Shown here piece after piece: positions 33,783 through 42,898 of a DNA stretch of 64,000 nucleotides; the stretch's first letter is position 1; each line of letters begins with the position of its first letter. Source of the stretch: JABSSA01 sp039960995 (GTDB lineage: Bacteria > Pseudomonadota > Alphaproteobacteria > Rhodobacterales > Rhodobacteraceae); assembly GCA_039960995.1 (NCBI GenBank), contig JBDVKF010000079.1, positions 29,953 through 93,952 of the forward strand. Direction: 5' to 3'. The notes under the pieces were generated by a model that saw nothing but the letters and a program-made list of their open reading frames with translations, had not been told where the DNA came from and did not search any database. The position numbers and the translations under genes are program-made.

Positions 33783-34337
33783 TTATTTCGCACGTGTCCA
33801 TGCGAATTTTTGCACGGGCTCGTCCAAAGGCGTCACAGCAACATGGTTGATGTAGTTAGACATTGTCTTTTGCGCGAGGCCCAAAACAACATCCAGAACA
33901 GCACGATGAGAATAGCCTGCAGCAAAGAATGCTTGCATCTGATCGTCGGCAACATTGCCGCGCTCGCGCACCATTTGCAAAGTGAAGGTGCGCAACGCTT
34001 CAAGCTTGGGAGACGGCAGGGGCGTTTCATTTCTGAGCGCTTCTGAGATGTCATCCGACACCTTCATCATCTTGGCCAGACCAGTATGGGCCGGAACACA
34101 ATAGTGGCATTCGTGTTCAACGTTGATTGTTTGCCATACAACGGTCAGCTCATCTGCATCAAAATCAGTGTCCATGAACAGTTTGTGCAGCACTTGGTAC
34201 CCTTCAAACGCCTGCGGGCTTTCTGCCAAAACGCGGTGAAGACCGGGCAGGCGGCCAAATGCTGCCTGTGATTTTTCAAGCAAGGGTTTGGATCCGTCGG
34301 GGGCGCTGTCCAAGTCGTGTGATGGGAAGTCAGTCAC
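33783..34337 (-). CDS. Carboxymuconolactone decarboxylase-family (AhpD-like) protein
   Basis: A 184-residue all-helical protein with the AhpD-type redox site EHECHYCVPAH (Glu76, Cys77, Cys80, His84). That pattern marks the peroxidase-partner branch of the CMD family rather than the decarboxylase branch. It may act as a thiol peroxidase or alkylhydroperoxide-reductase-like enzyme in the cytoplasm. It is divergent from a TetR regulator, and the 107-bp gap holds two palindromes, so it is very likely that regulator's target. The C-terminal half has RAVLDVVLGLAQKTMSNYINHV, the family's second helix pair. Confidence 0.88.
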   Translation of the reverse strand: MTDFPSHDLDSAPDGSKPLLEKSQAAFGRLPGLHRVLAESPQAFEGYQVLHKLFMDTDFDADELTVVWQTINVEHECHYCVPAHTGLAKMMKVSDDISEALRNETPLPSPKLEALRTFTLQMVRERGNVADDQMQAFFAAGYSHRAVLDVVLGLAQKTMSNYINHVAVTPLDEPVQKFAWTRAK

Positions 34338-34383
34338 TTTTGTCTCCAGTGTTTGTGTGGGTCTGTTTTCGAATTAGGGTTTA

Positions 34384-34423
34384 TTGAATGATCATTCAAG
34401 TATATAATTGAACGAACGCTCAA
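34384..34423. promoter_or_regulatory. Pair of 16-bp palindromic operators for the TetR regulator
   Basis: TTGAATGATCATTCAA (34384-34399) is a perfect palindrome. TTGAACGAACGCTCAA (34408-34423) shares the TTGA...TCAA arms with an imperfect centre. The centres are 24 bp apart. Both lie between the CMD start (34337) and the tetR start (34445), and the pair probably covers the promoters of both genes. Confidence 0.8.
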
Positions 34424-34444
34424 GAAAGACGGACGCTCGATCCA

Positions 34445-35029
34445 ATGCCACGAACAGCCTCCTTTGATCGCGATGTATTGATTGCCAATGCGCGCGAAAT
34501 CTTTTGGCAAAAAGGATGGGCCGGGACGTCCATGAAGGATCTGGAAAAGGGGCTTGGGCTGCATCCGGGCAGTTTTTATGCGGCATTTGGATCAAAGGAT
34601 GCCTTATATGAATTGACGCTTGATCGATATGTCGAAGAAGGGCAGGCGCGCCTTGATCAATTGCTGCACGTCCACGGCGCGCTTGGTGCCTTGAAGGCGT
34701 ATTTGCGTTCGGTTGTTGAAGACAGCGCCATGCCTGTACGGGCCTGTATGTTGTCTAAAACGTTGCTTGAGCTAAGTGGGCAAGACAACCCTTTGGCCTC
34801 AAAGGCAAGACAACATATGGCGACGATGGAAGCGCGTTTCGCAACGTTATTCGCGCAGGCGCAAAAGCAAGGCGAAATCGACAAGGTTGTGTCCGCTGAA
34901 AAGCGCGCGCGGAGGTTCCAGTCTGATCTGATGGGGCTTAGGGTTTCGGCCGAGCGGGGCGATATCGATGCACTTGAACTGGCGGATGAAATAGCTGCTG
35001 ATTTGGACCGAGCACAGGCCAAAGTATAG
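34445..35029 (+). CDS. TetR/AcrR-family transcriptional regulator
   Basis: A 194-residue repressor. The N-terminal domain has RDVLIANAREIFWQKGWAGTSMKDLEKGLGLHPGSFYAAFGSKDALYELTLDRY, a textbook TetR helix-turn-helix with the FYAAFGSK recognition turn. The C-terminal domain contains VRACMLSKTLLELS and an SVEDS-like dimerisation helix typical of the branch that controls CMD, reductase or nitroreductase genes. It diverges from the CMD gene across the two palindromes. Autoregulation and repression of CMD are the likely roles; the inducer is unknown. Its stop is five bases from the thioesterase stop (convergent). Confidence 0.9.
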   Translation: MPRTASFDRDVLIANAREIFWQKGWAGTSMKDLEKGLGLHPGSFYAAFGSKDALYELTLDRYVEEGQARLDQLLHVHGALGALKAYLRSVVEDSAMPVRACMLSKTLLELSGQDNPLASKARQHMATMEARFATLFAQAQKQGEIDKVVSAEKRARRFQSDLMGLRVSAERGDIDALELADEIAADLDRAQAKV

Positions 35030-35034
35030 CTAAA

Positions 35035-35508
35035 TTACTCTTGATGCGCGCCATCTTCTATTAGGCGGAATTTAACGTGGTCGGGAACCTGCATTTTCCC
35101 TGATCCGTCCGGTTCAAGCAGAACCATGACACAGGTGAACGATGCCCGTTTTTGACCATCGACCCAAATTGCTTGCTCCAATGTCATGGACGTGCGGCGA
35201 AACGATGTACACCCCGTTGTAATGACGTAATTTTCGTCGCGAAATGTTTCGGCAATCCAATGGATATGCCCTGATCGAATGACGATGCGCGGGCTATTGG
35301 GATCCGTTAGCGTTCCGATCCCGTAAAATTCCACAAACTGAATGCGCAGGCGTTCGAACCAGACCATATAGCTGGTGTTGTTCACGTGATTAAGCGCGTC
35401 GCATTCGTCGTGATGGACACGATCTGCACGTGCGACTGGCTGGGGGTCCAAAACGCCAAAACTGATTTGGTCATCTTTGCTTAATGATGTGTGAAACGCA
35501 TATTTCAT
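35035..35508 (-). CDS. Hotdog-fold acyl-CoA thioesterase
   Basis: A 157-residue thioesterase of the 4-hydroxybenzoyl-CoA/YbgC-like hotdog group. It contains RVHHDECDALNHVNNTSYMVWFERLRIQFVEFYGI, where the Asp-x-x-x-H-x-N-N pattern supplies the catalytic acid and the long central helix. It would release free acids from acyl-CoA or acyl-ACP in the cytoplasm. It diverges from the acyl-CoA synthetase gene at 35646, and the two may balance acyl-CoA formation and hydrolysis. Substrate chain length is not readable. Confidence 0.85.
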   Translation of the reverse strand: MKYAFHTSLSKDDQISFGVLDPQPVARADRVHHDECDALNHVNNTSYMVWFERLRIQFVEFYGIGTLTDPNSPRIVIRSGHIHWIAETFRDENYVITTGCTSFRRTSMTLEQAIWVDGQKRASFTCVMVLLEPDGSGKMQVPDHVKFRLIEDGAHQE

Positions 35509-35645
35509 AACGCTGGGCTATCGGCTGCGCGCAAAGCTTGCAAGGGGTCCGCGCGCTTGCCAAGGTAAGAACAAGGGAGACGGCGCACGCATCAATTTTC
35601 TAAGCGGTACCATTGCGCGCCATAACGATAAAAAGGGAGAGATCC

Positions 35646-37265
35646 ATGCTGGGCCAAATGATGGAAATGCCGCTGACCATTCAGTCACTGATTGATCACG
35701 CCGCACTTTACCACGCGGATACTGAAATAGTTTCAATCAATACAGGCGGTGGCGTTGAAATTAGCAACTGGGGCGATGTTGGCGCAAATTCGCACCGATT
35801 GGGAGATGCTTTGACGCAATTGGGGCTTGAGCCGCAAGCCCGCTGCGCCACGATTGCATGGAATAATCGGCGACACATGGAAGTGTACTTTGGTGTGTCC
35901 GGCGCAGGTTTTGTTTGCCACACGATCAACCCCCGGCTGTTTCCAGAGCAACTTGTCTACATCATCAATCACGCAGAAGACAAAGTTCTGTTCATCGACC
36001 GCACATTCGTGCCTTTGGTTGCAGCAATTCGAGATAAAATCCCGGGCGTCGAACACATTGTGTTGCTTGATGACATAGACGCGGATGCCACGACCGCCGT
36101 TCCGGACATCAAATCCTATGACGCATTTATTGCAGGCGGTGCCGCAACGTTTGAATGGCCCGAGTTTGATGAAAATACCGCCTCAAGCCTGTGCTATACG
36201 TCTGGCACGACCGGTAATCCAAAGGGCGTTTTGTATTCGCATCGCTCGACTGTTTTGCATTCACTTGTTGCCTCTGCACCGGATGGTTTGGGGTTGTCCG
36301 CATTAAAGCGCGTTCTTCCTGTTGTTCCGATGTTTCACGTCAATGCATGGGGCACGCCCTATGCCTGCGCTGTTGTTGGTGCGTCGATGGTGTTGCCGGG
36401 CCCAGGTCTTGATGGGGCCTCTCTTGTTAATTTAATCGACACGTACGAGGTTCATCAGGCACTCGGAGTTCCAACAATTTGGCTTGGTCTTTTGGGCGAA
36501 GCCGCCAAATCAGGAAGCACTTTGGACAGCCTTGAAAAAACGGTTGTGGGTGGATCAGCATGTCCACCCTCTATGATTTCTGAATTTCGCGAAAAATACG
36601 GGGTGGAAACCATACACGCCTGGGGCATGACCGAAATGTCGCCGCTTGGGTCTGGCAATCAACTGAAAGGCAAACATTTAAAGCTGCCTGATGCTGACCA
36701 ACATAAAATCCGTGAGAACCAAGGCCGTCCACCGTGGGGCGTTTCCATGAAAATTGTGGATGACAATGGCGCGGAGCTGCCCCGCGATGGGAAAGCTCAA
36801 GGCGGATTGATGGTGAAGGGGCCGTGGATATTGGACGCCTATTTCAAGAAAACCAGCGCGGAAACGTTGACGGACGGATGGTTTGATACAGGCGATGTGG
36901 CCACTTTGGACCCTGATGGGTTTTTGTCCGTTAAGGACCGTTCCAAGGATATCATCAAATCAGGTGGTGAATGGATCTCGTCAGTCGATCTTGAAAACAT
37001 CGCGATTGCACATCCCAAATTGACGGATGCTGCCGTGATTGGTGCACGACATGAAAAATGGGATGAACGACCTGTTTTGGTGGCGGTTGTCGCAGAAGGA
37101 GAAACGCCAAGTGAAACAGAAATATTGAGTATTTTTGCAAACAAAGTAGCGAAGTGGCAGGTGCCGGACAAAGTCGTTTTCACGGATGTTTTGCCACGAA
37201 ACGCCACAGGCAAGGTGTTGAAACGCAAGTTACGCGAAGAGTTTGGGGAAGTTTTGATTGGATAA
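35646..37265 (+). CDS. Long-chain-type acyl-CoA synthetase
   Basis: A 539-residue ANL-superfamily ligase that forms acyl-CoA from a fatty or related acid, ATP and CoA. Motifs: CYTSGTTGNPKGVLYSHRS (phosphate loop), VPMFHVNAWGTPYA, HAWGMTEMSPLG, GWFDTGDVATLDPDG followed by VKDRSKDIIKSGGEWIS, and PRNATGKVLKRKLREEF with the C-terminal lysine. The FHVNAWG and GEWISS segments match the medium- to long-chain acyl-CoA synthetases (FadD-like) of roseobacters, including proteins related to the DMSP-linked DmdB ligase. Which acid it takes is unsure. ATG 35646 follows AAAAGGGAGAG; the stop is followed by a terminator. Confidence 0.9.
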   Translation: MLGQMMEMPLTIQSLIDHAALYHADTEIVSINTGGGVEISNWGDVGANSHRLGDALTQLGLEPQARCATIAWNNRRHMEVYFGVSGAGFVCHTINPRLFPEQLVYIINHAEDKVLFIDRTFVPLVAAIRDKIPGVEHIVLLDDIDADATTAVPDIKSYDAFIAGGAATFEWPEFDENTASSLCYTSGTTGNPKGVLYSHRSTVLHSLVASAPDGLGLSALKRVLPVVPMFHVNAWGTPYACAVVGASMVLPGPGLDGASLVNLIDTYEVHQALGVPTIWLGLLGEAAKSGSTLDSLEKTVVGGSACPPSMISEFREKYGVETIHAWGMTEMSPLGSGNQLKGKHLKLPDADQHKIRENQGRPPWGVSMKIVDDNGAELPRDGKAQGGLMVKGPWILDAYFKKTSAETLTDGWFDTGDVATLDPDGFLSVKDRSKDIIKSGGEWISSVDLENIAIAHPKLTDAAVIGARHEKWDERPVLVAVVAEGETPSETEILSIFANKVAKWQVPDKVVFTDVLPRNATGKVLKRKLREEFGEVLIG

Positions 37266-37267
37266 TG

Positions 37268-37299
37268 AAGTTGAGCCCGGAATTCGAGCTCAACTTTTT
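37268..37299 (+). terminator. Intrinsic terminator of acyl-CoA synthetase gene
   Basis: AAGTTGAGC (37268-37276) and GCTCAACTT (37288-37296) form a 9-bp stem with an 11-base loop, followed by a T-run through 37299. The A-rich left flank also makes it usable by the convergent PilJ-like gene. Confidence 0.8.
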
Positions 37300-37330
37300 G
37301 GCATTTATGCAGTTTGAAACGACGTTGACG

Positions 37331-38203
37331 TCAAGCTGTGCCGGCCACGTATGCTTTGACGGCGGCCACCATTTCGGACAACAGTTTATCGCTTAAATGC
37401 GCCACGTTTTCCAGATCGGTAAGAGTCGTTTCCTCACCATCAATCGCGTGCTGCATGATCGGTGACAAATCCTGCCAAATACGTTTTGCATTGGTCAAAT
37501 GAAGTTCAGTCTGTGGTGTCGGAGGCGCGATAAACTCGCCGGTCACCGCGTCTGAATTCAAAAGACTGTCCAAGGTTTTTTCGAATGTCGCTGCCGTTTC
37601 TATCAACAGCTCACGATGCATTTCGGCGTTTACATCATTGTGAAGAAAGCAAAATTCCTTTGCTAACTTTTGCGACAACATTCGTTGTTTTCCGGCAGCG
37701 TTTAGCGTTTTCGAGATTTTGGGGTCGACGCCCTTTTGGCTCATGGCATTTGCAATATCTGACACGGCCGCGTTCATCGCAGTTACTGTTTTGTCTGTGT
37801 CCTTAACGATTTGGAAAACAGCAAAGGCCATCAGGTCGCCGTGTGATACTTGCAATGCTGCGGGGCGCAACGTGCTCCATTTTGCGTATGTATCTTGCAT
37901 TTGAGCGAGGGCTTTGGGATTTCTCTCTGGGGCCCAGTTTCGTTCGGGCGACCCGGCAATAAGATCGGCCAAGGTGGTTTCGAACAGGTCGGTGTCTTTG
38001 ATCGCGGCAGCGGCGTAATGCTCTGTATCGATGTTTGATAACACCAGACATGAGGATTTGACGATCCGCTGGATCAACATCCGTTCCCGACCAGCCAGAT
38101 CCAACCGTTCTTTTTGAATGGCCGCGCTCGATGTGTCCGCAAGCACCGGTGTCCAAGCAATTGCCGCTACAGCTGCAGTCATCGCCAATTTCATACCAAA
38201 CAT
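37331..38203 (-). CDS. Secreted protein with two PilJ/NarX-type sensor modules
   Basis: A 290-residue exported protein: signal peptide ending near residue 22 (WTPVLA), then two similar helical modules and no membrane anchor or output domain. Each module starts with a P-box-like helix: AGRERMLIQRIVKSSCL (37-53) and AGKQRMLSQKLAKEFCF (170-186). This matches the PilJ N-terminal domain family, whose P-box binds nitrate or nitrite in NarX-type sensors. The protein should be free in the periplasm as a binding or adaptor protein. ATG 38203 follows AAGGAG. NrtS, a nitrate/nitrite transporter-like protein, is encoded 188 bp upstream on the same strand, which supports a nitrate link; that link is inference. 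Confidence 0.78.
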   Translation of the reverse strand: MFGMKLAMTAAVAAIAWTPVLADTSSAAIQKERLDLAGRERMLIQRIVKSSCLVLSNIDTEHYAAAAIKDTDLFETTLADLIAGSPERNWAPERNPKALAQMQDTYAKWSTLRPAALQVSHGDLMAFAVFQIVKDTDKTVTAMNAAVSDIANAMSQKGVDPKISKTLNAAGKQRMLSQKLAKEFCFLHNDVNAEMHRELLIETAATFEKTLDSLLNSDAVTGEFIAPPTPQTELHLTNAKRIWQDLSPIMQHAIDGEETTLTDLENVAHLSDKLLSEMVAAVKAYVAGTA

Positions 38204-38391
38204 AACCAACTCCTTACTTAAGATTTGAAGCGTTTATGTGGGTTTAAATGTTTACGGTTTGATAAGGATTTGCGCTTTTGGAAGCCTTAGACCGTGTAGA
38301 GAACTATGGAATGGCCTGAAAAATAGCGTCTGAACCAAGCCTTTGCTTCGAAAAACAAAGGTAAAAACCGATTTTTCGGTCAAGTGTTAAG

Positions 38392-38637
38392 TCAACTTTG
38401 ATTTTCGCGAGCTGTCAAAATGGCAGTGACAGTTGACACGCTATAAGGGACTAAGAAAGTTAACGCACATTTCATCCAAGCAAGCGTCGTCATATGCCCC
38501 ATGACAATTTTGTCGCCGTGATTGATGAACATGAGAATGATACCGACAACAAACGCAATTTTCGCTGCGCGACGCACAACTGCAGGCATAAGCGCAACCT
38601 GAAGCGCTGTTGGGGGTGGATCGAAAGTATCAGACAT
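38392..38637 (-). CDS. nrtS: NrtS-like nitrate/nitrite transporter, small membrane protein
   Basis: An 81-residue inner-membrane protein with two hydrophobic helices: AAKIAFVVGIILMFINHGDKIV (about 22-43) and CALTFLVPYSVSTVTAILTA (about 55-75). The pattern MPAVVRRAAKIAFVVGxxLxxINHGD...LTFLVPYxVSTV is that of NrtS, described in cyanobacteria and other bacteria as a small nitrate/nitrite transporter. ATG 38637 follows GGGAAAC. It sits between the PilJ-like protein gene and a divergent aldo/keto reductase. Family call good; transport role known only from homologues. Confidence 0.8.
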   Translation of the reverse strand: MSDTFDPPPTALQVALMPAVVRRAAKIAFVVGIILMFINHGDKIVMGHMTTLAWMKCALTFLVPYSVSTVTAILTARENQS

Positions 38638-38804
38638 GTTTCCCGGTCTGGACTGATTAAGAACGCACTGCAAGCCTAAGATACATTCAATGCCATAACA
38701 TTAACGAGAGGCTCAACTCAGATTATCGCGCCATTTCGCATATTGCAACGTTGGCAAAATGTCGGTTGAGGCTATTATGGCTTTCCAAGCAGAAGGAGCG
38801 GGAA

Positions 38805-39803
38805 ATGCAAAAGAGACAAATGGGCCGTGATGGGCAATCAGTGGCATGCCTTGGGGTTGGCGCTATGTCTTTCGCAGAATTTTATGGGCCAACAAGCGAA
38901 GAAAATTCATTTGCTATTTTGGATGCCGCACTTGAAGCGGGGGTGACCCATTTGGATACGTCCAATGTGTATGGCATGGGGCGTTCAGAAAACGCGATTG
39001 GAAGCTATTTACAGGCCAATCCTGCCGCGCGTGACGTGTTTCACATCGCGACAAAAGCGTCGATCTCACGTGACGCAGACGGGAACCGGTTTTTTGACAA
39101 TTCGCCTGAGCATTTGGAAGCCGAATTGGACAAGTCATTGCAGCGATTGAAAGTGGATTGCGTCGATCTGTTTTATGTACATCGTCGCAACCCGGCGATT
39201 GAAATCGAGCAGGTGACAGAAACGTTGGCTGGTTTGGTTCGAAAGGGCAAGGCGCGCAGTTTTGGATATTCTGAAATTGCGCCGGCATCCCTGCGCCGGG
39301 CACAGGCTGTTCATCCAGTTGCAGCGGTTCAATCTGAATATTCGTTGTGGACACGTTCACCGGAAATGGGATTGATTCAAACTTGCGCCGAACTTGGTGT
39401 TGCGCTGGTCGCGTTTTCGCCGGTTGGTCGGTCTATGTTGACGGACCACCCATTGACCAAAGACGTGATCGCGACATTGCCGTTCTTAAAAACAAACCCA
39501 CGGTTCCAATCCCCGCATTACGAAGAAAACCTGCGCCTTTCAGAAGGGTTTCGGAAACTGTCTGCTGAGTTTGAAATACCGGCGGCTGGCTTGGCAATTG
39601 CTTGGACATTGGCGAAAGGGGATCATGTTATTCCTATTCCGGGGACACGTTCCGTTGGACATTTCAACGAACTGCTGGCTGGAACGAATGTTACCCTTGG
39701 CGTTGATGAATTGGCGCGCATAGAATCCGTTTTGCCCATCGGCTGGGCGCATGGTGATCGATATTCGGACGATCAATGGGTCGGCCCAGAACGTTTTTGT
39801 TAA
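38805..39803 (+). CDS. Aldo/keto reductase
   Basis: A 332-residue NAD(P)H-dependent (beta/alpha)8 oxidoreductase. It has GVTHLDTSNVYGMGRSENAIG (catalytic Asp and Tyr), IATKASISRDADGN where the catalytic lysine sits in ATKA, FYVHRRNPAIEIEQVTETLAGLVRKGKARSFGYSE (catalytic His in YVHR), and VIPIPGTRSVGHFNELLAGT for cofactor binding. The profile is the YajO/AKR13 group, which reduces aldehydes or ketones. ATG 38805 follows AAGGAG (38793-38798). It has no operon partner. Substrate unknown. Confidence 0.93.
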   Translation: MQKRQMGRDGQSVACLGVGAMSFAEFYGPTSEENSFAILDAALEAGVTHLDTSNVYGMGRSENAIGSYLQANPAARDVFHIATKASISRDADGNRFFDNSPEHLEAELDKSLQRLKVDCVDLFYVHRRNPAIEIEQVTETLAGLVRKGKARSFGYSEIAPASLRRAQAVHPVAAVQSEYSLWTRSPEMGLIQTCAELGVALVAFSPVGRSMLTDHPLTKDVIATLPFLKTNPRFQSPHYEENLRLSEGFRKLSAEFEIPAAGLAIAWTLAKGDHVIPIPGTRSVGHFNELLAGTNVTLGVDELARIESVLPIGWAHGDRYSDDQWVGPERFC

Positions 39804-39913
39804 GGGTTTTATGGGCTGACCTAAAAAATGGATCAAACAAGCCGTCGCGTTCGTACATAGCAGTGGAAAACTGCGAGACCTGTCTGCGCGATAAATAGTC
39901 GGTCATAGGCAAA

Positions 39914-39940
39914 GAAAAACCCGCACGTGGCGGGTTTTTC
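39914..39940. terminator. Bidirectional intrinsic terminator between AKR gene and acnA
   Basis: GAAAAACCCGC (39914-39924) and GCGGGTTTTTC (39930-39940) pair over 11 bp with a 5-base loop. T-runs occur on both strands, and it lies between two convergent genes, 24 bp from the acnA stop. Confidence 0.9.
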
Positions 39941-39963
39941 GTCAGCTTTGTTTGCATCGCATC

Positions 39964-42663
39964 TTATTCGGCGGCAACTGGCGCTTTGGCGAGGTTGCGC
40001 AGAACGTAATGCAGCACACCACCATGTTCGACGTATTCGATTTCAATCGCCGTATCGATCCGACACTTCAGCGAGATGTTCTTCACCACTCCATCTGCCA
40101 TCGTGATTGTACAGGGCACTTCTTGCAGGGGTTGGATCGCGTCAAGACCAGAGATTGAGACCGTTTCCTGCCCAGTCAATCCCAACGATTTGCGCGTGTC
40201 ACCGCCGGTGAATTCAAATGGGATGACCCCCATACCAACAAGGTTTGAACGGTGGATACGCTCAAAGCTTTCGGCGATCACGGCCTTTACGCCCAGAAGT
40301 GCCGTGCCCTTGGCGGCCCAATCGCGGGACGATCCGGCGCCGTATTGTTCACCCCCAAAGATCACCAGCGGTGTGCCTGTCTCTTGATAGGCCATCGCGG
40401 CATCAAAGATTGCGCTTTGGTTGCCATCGGGACCTTTTGTGTACCCACCTTCAACACCATCGAGCATCTCGTTTTTGATGCGGATATTGGCAAACGTACC
40501 GCGCATCATGATCTCGTGGTTGCCGCGGCGAGAACCGTAAGAGTTAAATTCGCGCGGCTGTACCTGCCGGTCTGTCAGGTATTTCCCAGCCGGGGTCGAT
40601 TCCTTGAATGATCCCGCAGGAGAAATGTGGTCCGTTGTGATCATATCCCCCAACAAGGCAAGAACGCGAGCATCGTTGATATTCGAAATCGTTCCGGGTT
40701 CTGGATCCATGCCTTGAAAATAGGGTGGGTTTTGAACATAGGTCGATTGTGTCGGCCAATCATACGTCAAAGCGTCTGTGGTTTTGACCTCTTGCCATTT
40801 GTCGTCACCTTTAAATACGTCTGCGTATTTTGTTTGGAAGGCGTCGCGGGTGACGGTCTGTTCAACCAATTCTGCGACTTCTTGTGAAGTTGGCCAGATG
40901 TCTTTCATAAAGACGTCATTGCCGTCCTTGTCGGTTCCGATCGGATCGTTGGTCAGATCAATATCCATCGTTCCAGCCAACGCATACACAACAACCAACG
41001 GAGGGGACGCGAGATAGTTGGCCCGAACATCCGGGCTGATACGTCCTTCAAAATTGCGGTTACCGGACAAAACGGATGTGGCAACAAGATCACCTTCGGC
41101 AATGGCGTCCGAAATTTCTTTCTGAATTGGACCAGAGTTACCGATACAGGTCGTGCAGCCGTACCCAACAAGGTTAAAACCGATCTTATCCAAATCTTGT
41201 TGCAGTTCAGCGGCCTCAAGATAGGCACTGACGACTTGCGACCCCGGAGCAAGCGATGTCTTGACCCAAGGTTTGCGATTAAGGCCCAATGCCGCAGCTT
41301 TCCGAGCCACAAGACCCGCACCAATCATGACATAAGGATTGGAGGTGTTGGTGCACGACGTGATCGACGCGATGACGACTTTGCCGCTTTCCATCGTGTA
41401 ACCTTCGCCTGCAACAGCGGTTTCCTTGCCCATCGGACGTTTGAACGTGTCTTTCATTTCCTTCGAAAACGCAGATTTGGAATCCGTCAAAGCGACATAA
41501 TCCTGCGGGCGTTTGGGGCCAGAAATGGCAGGGACAATCGTGCCCATGTCCAAGTGCAGCGTGTCTGTGTAAATCGGCGCATAATCGGCATCGCGCCACA
41601 ACCCGTTTTCTTTGGCGTAGGCTTCAACCAAAGCAATGCGGTCCATGTCACGCCCGGTGGTTTTCAGATAGCGCAGCGTTTCATTGTCAATTGGAAAGAA
41701 CCCACACGTAGCGCCATATTCAGGGGCCATGTTGGCAATTGTCGCACGATCAGCCAGAGGCAAACGATCCAACCCTTCGCCGAAGAATTCGACGAATTTC
41801 CCGACCACACCTTTGGCGCGCAACATCTCAACAACCTTCAGAACAAGGTCTGTTCCTGTAGTGCCTTCAAGCATCGCGCCTGTCAGTTCGAACCCAACAA
41901 CTTCTGGGATCAACATTGAAATCGGTTGGCCCAGCATCGCGGCCTCAGCTTCAATCCCGCCGACACCCCAACCCAATACGGCCGCGCCGTTGACCATAGT
42001 CGTGTGGCTGTCCGTACCCACAAGCGTGTCGGGATAAGCGACGTTTTCACCGGTCTGGTCGGTATCTGTCCAGACAGTCTGCGCAAGATATTCCAGATTC
42101 ACCTGATGGCAAATGCCTGTTCCCGGTGGCACAACTCGAAAGTTATTGAACGCAGATTGCCCCCATTTCAGGAATGTATAACGTTCCATGTTGCGTTCGT
42201 ATTCGCGATCAACGTTCATCTGGAACGCGCGTGGATTGCCGAATTCGTCGATCATCACAGAGTGGTCAATGACCAGATCGACCGGGTTCAGCGGGTTGAT
42301 CTTTTCAGGGTCACCTCCCAATGCCACGATGCCGTCGCGCATTGCCGCCAAATCAACCACCGCAGGCACGCCGGTAAAGTCCTGCATCAACACGCGGGCA
42401 GGGCGGTACGCGATTTCGCGCGGGTTTTTACCCCCTTTGGTCGCCCATTCTGCAAAAGCTTTGATGTCGTCCACTGAAACAGTCTTGCCGTCTTCAAAGC
42501 GCAACATGTTTTCCAGAACCACTTTCAACGCGGCTGGCAATTTTGAAAAGTCGCCAAGACCTGCGTCGGTGGCGGCTTTGATCGAATAATATGCGACAGA
42601 TGTACCGCCAGCGCTCAGCGTGCGCCGTGTCTTCGAGCTGTCGTGACCAACTGTGATTGGCAT
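39964..42663 (-). CDS. acnA: Aconitate hydratase A
   Basis: AcnA isomerises citrate to isocitrate in the TCA cycle through a 4Fe-4S cluster. The 899-residue chain has GTDSHTTMVNGAAVLGWGVGGIEAEA, the first cluster cysteine in TSCTNTSNPYVMIGAG, the other two in GYGCTTCIGNSGP, and the swivelling domain with EYGAGSSRDWAAKG-like sequence (QYGAGSSRDWAAKG). It is the large AcnA/IRP type rather than AcnB. The gene is monocistronic, with a 235-bp upstream gap shared with DUF1223 and a terminator after the stop. Confidence 0.98.
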   Translation of the reverse strand: MPITVGHDSSKTRRTLSAGGTSVAYYSIKAATDAGLGDFSKLPAALKVVLENMLRFEDGKTVSVDDIKAFAEWATKGGKNPREIAYRPARVLMQDFTGVPAVVDLAAMRDGIVALGGDPEKINPLNPVDLVIDHSVMIDEFGNPRAFQMNVDREYERNMERYTFLKWGQSAFNNFRVVPPGTGICHQVNLEYLAQTVWTDTDQTGENVAYPDTLVGTDSHTTMVNGAAVLGWGVGGIEAEAAMLGQPISMLIPEVVGFELTGAMLEGTTGTDLVLKVVEMLRAKGVVGKFVEFFGEGLDRLPLADRATIANMAPEYGATCGFFPIDNETLRYLKTTGRDMDRIALVEAYAKENGLWRDADYAPIYTDTLHLDMGTIVPAISGPKRPQDYVALTDSKSAFSKEMKDTFKRPMGKETAVAGEGYTMESGKVVIASITSCTNTSNPYVMIGAGLVARKAAALGLNRKPWVKTSLAPGSQVVSAYLEAAELQQDLDKIGFNLVGYGCTTCIGNSGPIQKEISDAIAEGDLVATSVLSGNRNFEGRISPDVRANYLASPPLVVVYALAGTMDIDLTNDPIGTDKDGNDVFMKDIWPTSQEVAELVEQTVTRDAFQTKYADVFKGDDKWQEVKTTDALTYDWPTQSTYVQNPPYFQGMDPEPGTISNINDARVLALLGDMITTDHISPAGSFKESTPAGKYLTDRQVQPREFNSYGSRRGNHEIMMRGTFANIRIKNEMLDGVEGGYTKGPDGNQSAIFDAAMAYQETGTPLVIFGGEQYGAGSSRDWAAKGTALLGVKAVIAESFERIHRSNLVGMGVIPFEFTGGDTRKSLGLTGQETVSISGLDAIQPLQEVPCTITMADGVVKNISLKCRIDTAIEIEYVEHGGVLHYVLRNLAKAPVAAE

Positions 42664-42898
42664 AGATGGCTTCCTTTTGCAGAAAAGGCGAGATAGTGGT
42701 GGCCTATTGTTTTACGTTTATGAACATTCAACTAAATCTGACGATAAAGTATCATTTCGGTAGGCAGTGGCTTACCAGAAACTCTCTCACATCATCACCT
42801 TGTGAAGTTTGTGTCCGTTGTTTTCAACAAGTGTTTACTCGCAATTTATTACCCAAGCCACTAGGTTTGTACGACACCAAACAGCAATGCGAGCCCGA

